A DNA stretch of 64,000 bases from Sphingobacterium haloxyli (lineage in GTDB: Bacteria; Bacteroidota; Bacteroidia; Sphingobacteriales; Sphingobacteriaceae). Below, one piece after another: positions 15,823-24,555 of this stretch. Position 1 is the first letter of the stretch. Every line of letters begins with the position of its first letter. Location: positions 36,432 to 100,431 of the forward strand of contig NZ_PVBQ01000016.1 in the NCBI RefSeq assembly GCF_002980525.1, in the 5' to 3' direction. The notes beneath the pieces are model-generated. The model saw only the letters and a program-made list of their open reading frames with translations. It did not search any database and had not been told where the DNA came from. Both the position numbers and the translations under genes were made by a program.

Positions 15823-16887
15823 CTACAGCGTAAGCGCGCTTGTTTTGGTGTATTCGTCTATATAAGCCTCCACTTCTTGTTTTTTCTCAGCATCTTCAAT
15901 TAGATCAAAGATCGGTAATAGATTTTCTAAGCCGTTAATGTAAACGAATCGAGCGTTATCCTCACTTATCGTTTTCGCCCATTCTGTTCTGTCAACTTTA
16001 GGTTTTGAAATGGAGGTCTTGTCTACGAAAATTTTCGATGGATCACCGCCAATCGCTTCGAAAGCTATTGTCGGATTAGTAACGTCCTTGAACGCTGTGG
16101 AGTCTATTGGATCAAGGAAGCCGGAGAATAATCCAAAACAATCGTTTAAAGCTACTCGAAAGCTGCTTTCTACTGCATTACGTCGCTCCGTTCCCGTATA
16201 TTCGGCTCGGTAATCTAAACTAAACTTTGCTCCTGTAAACAAAGAAAGTAAGACGTGGGTGCCATATTTTTTGACAAGTTCCGCTGGTTCCAATGATTTA
16301 CTGTCCGCTTGAAAGTCTGTGGTTAAATAGGGTATTAGTTGACTATTCCTGCCATATAGTGTGAGACGTCTGTATTTTATATACGAATCATACAGACCAT
16401 AGATGTATTGATCTTCCTGTGGATCTGTATCGGGGAACGGATGTGTGATATTTCCTTTAAAATAGCCGATATTCGGTGTGCCCTCTGCTAACCATTTAGT
16501 AAAATTTTCCGCATCAGTTGCATATATAGATTTGAAACTCGAATTAAGTACACGAAGTACATCGAAACTACCGGAATTATCCTGCGCAAATGACGGGGTA
16601 TTAATTACCGGTTCTTTAATGGAAGTCTTATGTGAATGCTTGCCAGTTACATCATAGCCGAATCCCAAGAAGTTGTAATCTCCATATCCTTCCTCATCTG
16701 TAGTATTTTTGTTGTCAGATAGATTCTTGATCAAAAACTTGAGCTCGGTCGGTGTGTTTGTTTCTGGTTCTGTAGTTTCAGGATTCGTTGTTTTGGGATC
16801 GTTCAATGTATTTTTCTCGCAGGAGGTTAGTGCAATAACAACTGTTAGCGCTAAGGGGAATATTGACTTGGTCTTTGATGTGTGCAT
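15823..16887 (-). CDS. MACPF (perforin-like) domain lipoprotein
   Basis: This is a 354-residue lipoprotein starting at the ATG at 16887 (lipobox ALTSC, Cys 23); a longer frame to 16926 would spoil the signal peptide. The MACPF signature is KYGTHVLLSLFTGAKF (about residues 207-222), preceded by strands characteristic of the domain. In Bacteroidota, MACPF proteins such as the BSAP toxins kill related strains by targeting surface molecules. That role here is inference. Another pore-former-family gene (20995-22494) lies 4 kb away. The Thr/Pro/Glu-rich stretch after Cys 23 is a surface-lipoprotein type linker. Confidence 0.85.
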   Translation of the reverse strand: MHTSKTKSIFPLALTVVIALTSCEKNTLNDPKTTNPETTEPETNTPTELKFLIKNLSDNKNTTDEEGYGDYNFLGFGYDVTGKHSHKTSIKEPVINTPSFAQDNSGSFDVLRVLNSSFKSIYATDAENFTKWLAEGTPNIGYFKGNITHPFPDTDPQEDQYIYGLYDSYIKYRRLTLYGRNSQLIPYLTTDFQADSKSLEPAELVKKYGTHVLLSLFTGAKFSLDYRAEYTGTERRNAVESSFRVALNDCFGLFSGFLDPIDSTAFKDVTNPTIAFEAIGGDPSKIFVDKTSISKPKVDRTEWAKTISEDNARFVYINGLENLLPIFDLIEDAEKKQEVEAYIDEYTKTSALTL

Positions 16888-17009
16888 TTGCTCAAGAATA
16901 ATGGAATGTTTGCATTTAAGCGCCAAGATAAAGCATTTATTTTAATTCATGTTTCTTTTTCTTAATAAATGGAGCTGGTATGTCGATTTTCATGAAGAAT
17001 CTATTGTAT

Positions 17010-17099
17010 TCACAGAAGGTCGTCATCGAAACTCCAGACAATTTGGGGCGCATTATCTGGAGAGCCATCGTCGACGATCAGGAGTTCAAAGCGGGGACG
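17010..17099 (-). pseudogene. Fragment of a third GT2 glycosyltransferase copy
   Basis: The minus strand encodes FELLIVDDGSPDNAPQIVWS, clearly the N-terminal GT2 segment found in the two neighbouring genes (FELLIVNDGSTDNTTEIV and FELLIVDDGSTDNTTQIV). It is cut by stops on both sides, leaving about 30 codons. It lies 35 bases downstream of the intact copy at 17135-18142, so it is probably what is left of an older tandem duplicate. Confidence 0.75.
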
Positions 17100-17134
17100 T
17101 GTCTACGTTTATACATAAGTGCTCGTAGACCTTC

Positions 17135-18142
17135 TTATGATCTGCGAATTCCTAGCAAATATTTCAATGATTGTTTGAACGCTTTTCGAATTTGTTTGGC
17201 GGTAACGTATCGCGGGTTGAACACTGGTGTGTGAAGAAAATAGGGCAGTGTGGCGGATTTTCCTTTTTCCATCGTAATGGCATACCAATTGTTGAAAAAG
17301 ATACGTTCCAGTTCTTCTACTGGATATTGCTTATGATTTCTGTTTTGCAGGATAATTTCCCGATAAAGTGTGTAGTACTCTTTCAATGAGTATTTACTTC
17401 CGAGTACCGGAGTGAGTAATATATCGGATTCGGTATCACAGGCATTAGGCAACAATCTGTTTAGTTGGTACAACAGGATGGCGGTGTGTTGTGCTTCAAG
17501 TATATCTTTCTTTTGGATGGAAATATTATTGTCATGTAGCCTGTACTCTACGAGATATTCGGGAATATTATCGACCTCCTGTTCCAATGCTATTCTGGAG
17601 AGAAGACCATAATCTTCGGCGGCAAAGTAAGATGGATACCCACCCACCTCCAAGAAAGCGGACATACGCAACATAACAGTAGAATGTACGAAGGAGTTAT
17701 AGAACAATAGGCCAGCATGTAACTTTTCTGTACCGCATATCGGGAGCATCTCTTGACCCGTCCGCTGCCCCAGCTTATCGATAACGTAGGCGTATCCGCC
17801 TAAAACAGCTAATTTGGACCGGCTTAAAAAGTGTTGCAATTGTATTTCCAACCTATTTGGGAATGCGATATCATCACTGTCGAGTACTGCCAAAAACTCT
17901 CCTTTGGCCTTTTGTAGTGCCACGTTTCGTGTAAAGGCGAGCCCTTTGTTTCTTTCATTTTCAATCAAGCGGATTCTTGGATCCTGAAAACTTCGGACTA
18001 TTTCGGTTGTATTATCGGTAGATCCATCGTTTACGATCAATAATTCAAAATCAGTGAAGGTTTGGTTAAGTACACTTTGAATCGCTTCCGAAATAAATGA
18101 GGCAGCGTTATAGGCCGCCATGAATACAGTAATTTTAGGCAT
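17135..18142 (-). CDS. Family 2 glycosyltransferase
   Basis: This is a 335-residue cytoplasmic GT-A glycosyltransferase. Landmarks are ITVFMAAYNAASFI at the start, LLIVNDGSTDNTTEIVRS (about 34-51), and the metal- and nucleotide-binding AVLDSDDIAFPNRLE (about 87-101). The C-terminal half is family-specific. It is strongly similar over its whole length to the next gene (18308-19327), including the KHIRKAFKQSLKY-type end, so the two are tandem duplicates. It presumably adds a sugar to a surface glycan; donor and acceptor are unknown. Confidence 0.9.
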   Translation of the reverse strand: MPKITVFMAAYNAASFISEAIQSVLNQTFTDFELLIVNDGSTDNTTEIVRSFQDPRIRLIENERNKGLAFTRNVALQKAKGEFLAVLDSDDIAFPNRLEIQLQHFLSRSKLAVLGGYAYVIDKLGQRTGQEMLPICGTEKLHAGLLFYNSFVHSTVMLRMSAFLEVGGYPSYFAAEDYGLLSRIALEQEVDNIPEYLVEYRLHDNNISIQKKDILEAQHTAILLYQLNRLLPNACDTESDILLTPVLGSKYSLKEYYTLYREIILQNRNHKQYPVEELERIFFNNWYAITMEKGKSATLPYFLHTPVFNPRYVTAKQIRKAFKQSLKYLLGIRRS

Positions 18143-18307
18143 AATATATCATGCAATGCGACGCTCCATTCATACTCTTCAATTAATAATTGACAAAAAT
18201 TTGTGTAGCTAAAATAAGGTTATTTTGTGTCAGTTTTTTATTTAGGAATAAAAAAAAATTGATCGACATTTAAAAGAAAAATGGCACTGTTTGGTGGGGC
18301 TCTAGGA

Positions 18308-19327
18308 CTACGGACGGATTCCCAGTATATATCGGAGCGATTGTTTGAATGCTTTTCGGATATGTTTAGCTGTGGCGTGGGACCGATTGAATACGGGAGT
18401 TCGTAAGAGAAGAGGGAGTGTCTTGGATTTCCCTTTCTCCATTACAATCATATACCAATTGTTGTAAAGGATTTGCTCCAGCTCCAGGGTGGGGTATTGT
18501 TTTCGTTTACGGTTTTGAAGAATGATTTCTCTGTAGAGTGCGTAATATTCTTGAGGTGAATATTTGCTGCCGATAACCGGCGCACGGAGTATATCTGGAT
18601 CGATATGATCCGTATTAGGAAGTAATTTGTCTAGCTGATAAAATAGGATGGCCCGTAGCTGTGTTTCGGCGAGATGTCTTTTCCGATCGGTGATATTGCT
18701 GTCGTGTATGCGATATTCACCGAGATATTCGGGAATGTTGTCCACTTCGTATTTTAATGCTATCCGCGAAAACAACCCATAGTCTTGGGCAACGGGGTGA
18801 TTGGGATATCCCCCCATCTCTCTAAAAGCGGCCGTGCGCATCATGACAGTAGAGTGGACGAACGAGTTGTAGAACAAGAGCCCGGCATGAAGTTTTTCAG
18901 ACTCGCAGATCGGCACCATCTTTTGGTCTGTGCGATTACCCTCCTCATCTATAATATAGGCACAAGCTCCCAATACCGCTAATTTAGATCGGTCTAGAAA
19001 GTGTTGAAGTTGTGTTTCCAACCTGTTCGGAAAAGCAATGTCATCACTGTCGAGCACTGCCATGAATTCTCCTTTAGCTTCTGAGAGCGCGACATTTCGG
19101 GTGAAAGGAAGCCCTTTGTTTTCGCCATTTTCAATCAACCGAATCCGGGGATCATCATAACTTCGTACAATTTGGGTCGTATTGTCCGTAGAACCATCGT
19201 CTACGATCAATAACTCAAAATGCGGATAAGATTGCCTAAGCACGCTTTCAATCGACGTGGCAATGTAAGGAGCTGCATTGTAAGCAGCCATAAAAACGGT
19301 GATTTTATTTTTATTCTCGTTGGACAT
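18308..19327 (-). CDS. Family 2 glycosyltransferase (tandem paralog)
   Basis: This is a 339-residue GT2 enzyme with the same architecture as its downstream paralog: KITVFMAAYNAAPYI, LLIVDDGSTDNTTQIVRSYD, and AVLDSDDIAFPNRLE. Differences concentrate in the acceptor-side C-terminal half, which may mean a different acceptor. A 165-bp spacer separates the pair, so they may be transcribed separately. Confidence 0.9.
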   Translation of the reverse strand: MSNENKNKITVFMAAYNAAPYIATSIESVLRQSYPHFELLIVDDGSTDNTTQIVRSYDDPRIRLIENGENKGLPFTRNVALSEAKGEFMAVLDSDDIAFPNRLETQLQHFLDRSKLAVLGACAYIIDEEGNRTDQKMVPICESEKLHAGLLFYNSFVHSTVMMRTAAFREMGGYPNHPVAQDYGLFSRIALKYEVDNIPEYLGEYRIHDSNITDRKRHLAETQLRAILFYQLDKLLPNTDHIDPDILRAPVIGSKYSPQEYYALYREIILQNRKRKQYPTLELEQILYNNWYMIVMEKGKSKTLPLLLRTPVFNRSHATAKHIRKAFKQSLRYILGIRP

Positions 19328-19645
19328 GTTTACGCAATCATTGGCGTTATATGGCTGCGTGATGGATATCGGAGACCCATTTCATTGCGTATGCAATAGT
19401 CCTATCGGATAAACAGCTTATATAACGCTTTTCACTATGGTTGACTTTAGGGAAGAAGCCCCGAACAGCCAATATATGATCTGCATCGTACGATGTACGA
19501 TCGTAATGAACGTCTAATATAGGTTATTTTTCTTAAAAGAGCGTAAAGTAGAGGGAAAAAGATGTCAATGCAATTGTCGAATCTACTTTCTCTTGGACGG
19601 AAGTGATTGTGCCGGTAGGCCTTTAGTTATTTAGCGTGGCAGCTT
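19328..19645. other. 318-bp intergenic region
   Basis: No gene is visible. Two adjoining palindromes, catcgtacgatg (19493-19504) and tacgatcgta (19505-19514), form a possible operator. Otherwise nothing is recognised. Confidence 0.4.
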
Positions 19646-20515
19646 CTAAAAGGTGACAAAACTATCTAAAATAAGCCCCCGACCATCACTGTTCTCGCGT
19701 TCGGTGTTGATCCATTTATTGGGGGATACCACGATTTTGTCGGTATTGCTATTGAGCCAAGCCCCCCACCAACTAAAACTACTATTTGCGATAATATTAT
19801 GGTTGCACAAACTCATTAATTGCATATCTATATAGCTCTGCCGGTCTGTATTCCAGTCGACAAAAACTGCATCGATATGCGCGAAAGTTTCTTGGCACCA
19901 GGGAATGTCGTTGGAAAACACGACAAATAGGGGGGAAGCTACCTTTTCAAGGATATAAGCGATGGCTCTCTCGTAATAGGCCGTATCGCAGACGCTTCCG
20001 AGATGGGTATTTACTTCATTTAAATAATCTCCTCGACGCACGTGGAGCGCTACGGTGGTATGCTGTCGAATATGACGGAGAAGCTCCTTGTTTTTCGAGT
20101 CGTTAAGAACTGGGAAGCGGAAATGCTCGCGAAGCTCCTGCGCAACCATGTTGACATAATCAACATCTTGCCAATACCCCCAATAGTAACGGTTTTGTGT
20201 ATCGCTAAAGATTGCCTTGTCATAAGCAAACGACATGGTTTCTTCCATATAGGCGTGTTTGGTACGGTATAATCGCCTTAGCTTACGCCATATCCATTTT
20301 CGGTTGTGTGGAAGATAGAGATTTAGTTCAAACTTGGACACGGTATCTAACTCGATACCGAAAATGCTGTTCAGTTCAAAGCCATTGTGAAGTGGATAGG
20401 TTTCGAAATCTGTTAGATCTGCTTTGACCTTTTTAAACTTATTTTGTAGGGTAAGATAGAATGCATATTGGAACATTTGGTTTCCAAGCCCCCCTAAGAA
20501 TTTGACAATTTTCAT
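19646..20515 (-). CDS. GT11 alpha-1,2-fucosyltransferase family protein
   Basis: This is a glycosyltransferase of family 11, which transfers fucose from GDP-fucose to a galactoside-type acceptor. The start chosen is the ATG at 20515, giving MKIVKFLGGLGNQMFQYAF, the family's canonical N-terminus; an extension to 20584 has no family counterpart. Motifs are GLGNQMFQYA (about 9-18), HVRRGDY, and SSFSWWGAWLN near the end. The product is 289 residues, the usual size. It predicts a fucosylated surface glycan; no GDP-fucose synthesis genes are in the window. Confidence 0.93.
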   Translation of the reverse strand: MKIVKFLGGLGNQMFQYAFYLTLQNKFKKVKADLTDFETYPLHNGFELNSIFGIELDTVSKFELNLYLPHNRKWIWRKLRRLYRTKHAYMEETMSFAYDKAIFSDTQNRYYWGYWQDVDYVNMVAQELREHFRFPVLNDSKNKELLRHIRQHTTVALHVRRGDYLNEVNTHLGSVCDTAYYERAIAYILEKVASPLFVVFSNDIPWCQETFAHIDAVFVDWNTDRQSYIDMQLMSLCNHNIIANSSFSWWGAWLNSNTDKIVVSPNKWINTERENSDGRGLILDSFVTF

Positions 20516-20994
20516 CTGAATTATATCCGTAAGACTGGTTACGTTTGCTAGGGGTAAAGATACTGTTTTCGTGAGCTTTTCCAAAATGCAGATTGGTCAC
20601 ATTGTGTAAACGTGTACACATCCAAGCTGATCAGAACGTTTAGCTAAATGCCTCATGCCGGCTTTAGAGAAAATTCAATATCGTTGGAAAGGAAGTTGCA
20701 TAAAACCAATGGAAGAAAGTGCTTAGAACGACACCTTTCGTTCTAATGGACCACCATCGGTAGTCGGAATCACTAATCAGCATAACATTTCGTCTCTGCT
20801 GCTATGTCTTTTCAGGGCGAGAACAAGGGATTGAATGAAGATAGTTGACGTGTCTGCCTTTGATAGTCATTATTGGTTTACATATTCATATATCCATTTT
20901 TTACAAAAATGTAAACGGATCCAAATTCACAGATACAATGAGGACATCCTTTTTGGACGTCCTCAAATAAGGATGAATAATGGAAATAAAGAGT
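20516..20994. other. 479-bp intergenic region upstream of the fucosyltransferase
   Basis: No credible gene is seen. It holds the terminator-like hairpin at 20940-20964 and a small hairpin agaacga/tcgttct near 20730. The promoter of the fucosyltransferase gene should lie here but no clear box was found. Confidence 0.4.
20940..20964 (-). terminator. Hairpin after the CDC-like gene
   Basis: Ten-base arms (gaggacatcc / ggacgtcctc, one mismatch) surround a TTTTT loop about 30 bases downstream of the CDC-like stop codon. The T-run after it is weak, so this is a probable rather than certain terminator. Confidence 0.5.
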
Positions 20995-22494
20995 TTAAGG
21001 TATTACATACCCAGCAATTCGTTCATATACGTATCCCGTAATATTTCCTTTATATTTAGTGTAAAAGTGATCCTTCCCGTTATAGTATCTGTGCAATGGT
21101 ACAGCACCAGCGACTTGTTCTTTATATAAATAACCTTCTATACCCTCGTATTTGTACCCTACATAATTACCTAGCTCATGGACATAATAGTGATCATAAC
21201 CATTATAATATCGGTGGAAGGGGACGGTATTAGGAACTTGCGACCTGTAAAGATGACCTTCGTTTGTTTCGAAGACATATCCCGAGAGCAGCTCATCTTG
21301 AGGTCGTGTAGTGTAAAGGTGCTCTAATCCATTATAGTAGCGTCGAAGCGGTAACAGTAAGGAGGAACAATCTCTTAAATAATAATCACCATTAATCATT
21401 GTTTTATAGATGCCGTGATTCTTGGCATTCCTAAGTCTGTAAGCAATAATCTCTCCTCTGGAATCTGAGGTAAGGTTACCACTGTTTATTACATAATCCT
21501 TGAAACCTTCAATTCCGTTGATAGTTTTTACAGCTTCATTTGAAGAACCGCCAATTACGGTTCCACTGATTCTTAGATCTTCCATAACCTTTCTTTGATC
21601 TTGACTTAGGTCTGTGCCGCCTCCAATTTTCCAATAAGAAAAAGAAGCAGACAGAGATTTGTGCACGCTAGCCGAATCATAAGAACTTTCTAGCAAAAGA
21701 TATGCGCTTCTTCCATAGTCTATCGACGATATGTATATAGGAGCAACCGGACCTTGGAAATCGGCAGGTTTGGTGAATAAATTGCCATCTGATGGAATAT
21801 CAATATCGGCAGAAAAAAATTTCTGAAACATCTTTAATAGATAATAGTTTTTTGTTGAAGTTGTACTTTCCTTGAAGTTTGCAAAGGAATTGAAAATGCT
21901 ACCGAACTTTAAATTCGCTCCAACACTCATTTCTATTTCTGATTTTGATCTAGCCTGGGTTAATTCAAACGTGAAGTTTGCTGGTTGTTGTCCGTTAATC
22001 GTGGCGTTGGTTATATCCTGCATCGCTATTCTAAAATTTGATAACGTAGGTGTAATGGTTTTAGCTATGACACCTGTCGATCCTTGTATGGAAACTGAAA
22101 AAGTAACAGGTTTCATTTGATGAGTAGAAGGTAAAAAGAACGGAGCGTACGCACCTTCTTGGATTGATTCTCCATTTAAGAGTGATCCGATATACATTAT
22201 TTCAGACGTTGGATCCAATAGGGCCAGCTTATCAAATGTCGCCGATTGCGTTCGTTTTTCAACGGTACAACCTGCTGTACTGGTTTGAGTTGATATATTT
22301 ACAGACGATACATTTTCTGAATGTGCGTTCGATAAATCTTGTTTGGGCTCTTTATAATAGCGAAATTCATTCTTACTGTTGTCGATGGGTAACTGGTTCT
22401 CTATTTTCTTATTATCAATTGGAAGCGTTTCCTTATTACAAGAGGACATGAAAAATAAAATCGGTAGCGTAAATAAAAAATACTTTTTTAACAT
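20995..22494 (-). CDS. Cholesterol-dependent-cytolysin-like lipoprotein with C-terminal YYNG/HFYT repeats
   Basis: This 499-residue lipoprotein has lipobox MSSC (Cys 19). Residues about 97-375 match the thiol-activated cytolysin family: MYIGSLLNGESIQEG (100-114), the segment around FFSADIDIPSDGNLF (226-240), and the hallmark ISSIDYGRSAYLLLES (255-270). The region ending IIAYRLRNAKNHGIYK corresponds to the 'PISY..fLKDN' strand. Domain 4 with its Trp-rich undecapeptide is absent. Instead residues about 380-499 carry three repeats (RRYYNGLEHLYT, HRYYNGYDHYYV, HRYYNGKDHFYT) of the DUF5648 type. Relatives (CDC-like proteins) form pores with a partner; here the repeats may supply target binding, which is inference. 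Confidence 0.85.
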   Translation of the reverse strand: MLKKYFLFTLPILFFMSSCNKETLPIDNKKIENQLPIDNSKNEFRYYKEPKQDLSNAHSENVSSVNISTQTSTAGCTVEKRTQSATFDKLALLDPTSEIMYIGSLLNGESIQEGAYAPFFLPSTHQMKPVTFSVSIQGSTGVIAKTITPTLSNFRIAMQDITNATINGQQPANFTFELTQARSKSEIEMSVGANLKFGSIFNSFANFKESTTSTKNYYLLKMFQKFFSADIDIPSDGNLFTKPADFQGPVAPIYISSIDYGRSAYLLLESSYDSASVHKSLSASFSYWKIGGGTDLSQDQRKVMEDLRISGTVIGGSSNEAVKTINGIEGFKDYVINSGNLTSDSRGEIIAYRLRNAKNHGIYKTMINGDYYLRDCSSLLLPLRRYYNGLEHLYTTRPQDELLSGYVFETNEGHLYRSQVPNTVPFHRYYNGYDHYYVHELGNYVGYKYEGIEGYLYKEQVAGAVPLHRYYNGKDHFYTKYKGNITGYVYERIAGYVIP

Positions 22495-22663
22495 TATAAA
22501 ATATAGTTTGGTATGGTTGCAAAACTAATCTTTTTTTTCAAAATCACCATTATCTCAAATAATATATGATGGGTTTAGGCTGAGCCCTATTGGCTTTACT
22601 AATTGCATTAATGAGTTTTTTTATTAAGTTAGCATATTAATAATAAATGATAGAGTTCCTTTG

Positions 22664-23668
22664 ATGAAAAAGAAAATCCTACTTCTCGTTCCTGATGATT
22701 ATAGATTGTATGTGTTGATAGAGAGGAATTTAAAGCAACTGGGCTTTGAGGTCACCACAATCCTTCATAACTCCGTTAAGTTTAGATATAAAAACATCTC
22801 ACAACGATTGTCTAACCTATTCCGAAAAGTATTAGACGGCAACACAAATTATAAGAAAAAACTAAAGGAGATTCATACAGCGGAATGTTTGGTTAAAGAA
22901 ATTGATATGTATGATCAATTTGATTATTGTTTGGTAATGCGGGCCGATTTTTTTCATGAAGATGTATTGCTCAAAGCCAAGGAGAAATCTAATTTCATAG
23001 TTTCTTACCATTATGATGGTCTAGGACGAAACCCTTCTATTTATGATCGGATACCGTTATTTGACCGATTCTATGTATTTGATGAGGAAGATTTAATATC
23101 GGACGGAAAAGTAAAAACCTGTCTTTCCCATAATTTTTATTTTGACGATGATGGAGGAGAAGGTAGAGATCCAGTCTATGATTTATACTTTCTAGGTTTT
23201 TATAATGAAACCAGAGAAGAGCTGTTATTGAGATTTTTTGACTTGGCTAAGCGTTGTTTGGGAAACGTTAAGTTTCAGATTGTGTTTCTGCCCAAAGACG
23301 TGGATCGCATGCCTGAGTATGAGCGGCGAGGTATTGAATGTCTGATTGATTTAGTTCCTTTTGAGGAGTATTTACAAAGAGTCGAACAGGCGAAGGTCAT
23401 TGTAGATTTTGTTATTAGTGACCATAAAGGTCTTTCCTTTCGAATCTTTGAAGGACTAAAATATCAGAAAAAGATTATTACAACGAACGCAAGCGTTGTT
23501 AAATACGATTTTTATACGCCTAAAAATTTCTATGTGCTGAATTACGATACGCTTAATGAAACAGAACTTTTAAAATTCGTCAATAATCCTTTTAATCCTA
23601 TTGACGACTCCGTACGACTGAGATATAGTTTTTCCCATTGGATAAAAGAGGTGCTAAATATAAAATAG
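22664..23668 (+). CDS. Putative glycosyltransferase (capsule/LPS type)
   Basis: This 334-residue protein starts at the ATG at 22664 (a TTG lies one codon upstream). It begins with a Rossmann-like segment (KKKILLLVPDDYRLYVLIER) and near the C-terminus has GLSFRIFEGLKYQKKIITTN (about 262-281), the E-containing donor-binding motif of GT-B CgeB-like transferases. It is paralogous to the gene at 24556-25581 on the other strand. The glycosyl donor is unknown. Confidence 0.7.
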   Translation: MKKKILLLVPDDYRLYVLIERNLKQLGFEVTTILHNSVKFRYKNISQRLSNLFRKVLDGNTNYKKKLKEIHTAECLVKEIDMYDQFDYCLVMRADFFHEDVLLKAKEKSNFIVSYHYDGLGRNPSIYDRIPLFDRFYVFDEEDLISDGKVKTCLSHNFYFDDDGGEGRDPVYDLYFLGFYNETREELLLRFFDLAKRCLGNVKFQIVFLPKDVDRMPEYERRGIECLIDLVPFEEYLQRVEQAKVIVDFVISDHKGLSFRIFEGLKYQKKIITTNASVVKYDFYTPKNFYVLNYDTLNETELLKFVNNPFNPIDDSVRLRYSFSHWIKEVLNIK

Positions 23669-23676
23669 ATATTTTT

Positions 23677-24468
23677 CTAGTAGGCTGAGGGGGAATCTAA
23701 ATTTCCCTCATCATCAAATTTCCAAGAATTGGAAGTTGAGGAGGTTTTCATGTAATGTATTTGCTCGTCCGTTAGATTTTTGGGGTTTAGATACCAGCCT
23801 ATATGTTTTGACGTGAAATTTCCCCCTAACCGTATTGCTCGATAGAAGTTACGTTGTCTAACTTTAAATTTAGTGGGATAGAAGGGCTTGTACAATGCAA
23901 ACGTCGTATCGACGTCGGCTAGGAATACATCTTTTTCTAACTCTTTTTCCCAGAATTTTCGTTCCCAGCTAACGACTTTCTCTTTCAAAGGATAATAGTC
24001 GGGAATGGTATCTATATCTAAGGCCAGACCTACTTTGACGATTTTCTTATTGTACTTATCCATTTTCTTTATCATCATTTTGATAAAATTGGCAGGTAAA
24101 TTGGGATTCGGCAGGATATCGGCATCCGTGATAAAATAATACCCCTGTCCATACTTTTTTTGAAGGTCTTCATTCTCAAAAAATACCATGTGTCCGTGAT
24201 TTTTGTTCATTAGTTCGACACTGACTCTAGGCTGAATTTTTTTGTAATATTCCAATAGGGGTGGGTAATCTGACTTATTGTCGATAATAACAATATTGTC
24301 CACTTTTCTTTCTAAAAGGAAGTCTACTAACTTTTTTAAATTGTCAAGCTGATTATAATTAATAATAATGACAGGGATACTGTTGGGGTTTTTCCGCTGT
24401 TTTAGTACGGATGAATTAAATCGTATTGTAAACTGATATAGAAGGGAACGAAAAAAACTTTTTGCCAT
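23677..24468 (-). CDS. Family 2-like glycosyltransferase
   Basis: This 263-residue GT-A type enzyme has IPVIIINYNQLDNLKKLVD (about 30-48), VDNIVIIDNKSDYPPL, and the metal-binding YYFITDADILPNP (about 112-124). It lies between two paralogous GT-B genes and is convergent with the first, their stop codons being only about eight bases apart. It probably adds a sugar to the same polymer. Confidence 0.82.
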   Translation of the reverse strand: MAKSFFRSLLYQFTIRFNSSVLKQRKNPNSIPVIIINYNQLDNLKKLVDFLLERKVDNIVIIDNKSDYPPLLEYYKKIQPRVSVELMNKNHGHMVFFENEDLQKKYGQGYYFITDADILPNPNLPANFIKMMIKKMDKYNKKIVKVGLALDIDTIPDYYPLKEKVVSWERKFWEKELEKDVFLADVDTTFALYKPFYPTKFKVRQRNFYRAIRLGGNFTSKHIGWYLNPKNLTDEQIHYMKTSSTSNSWKFDDEGNLDSPSAY

Positions 24469-24555
24469 TTTAATATTTTTCTATTGAAAATTATTATCCA
24501 TCTGGATGATGAATGAACATTTTCCCAAAGTTAAAAAATAAATCATAATAATTTC

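Noticed and set aside
16980..17234. 84-codon plus-strand frame
   Set aside because: It runs antisense to a GT2 fragment and the end of an intact GT2 gene, whose protein motifs are unmistakable.
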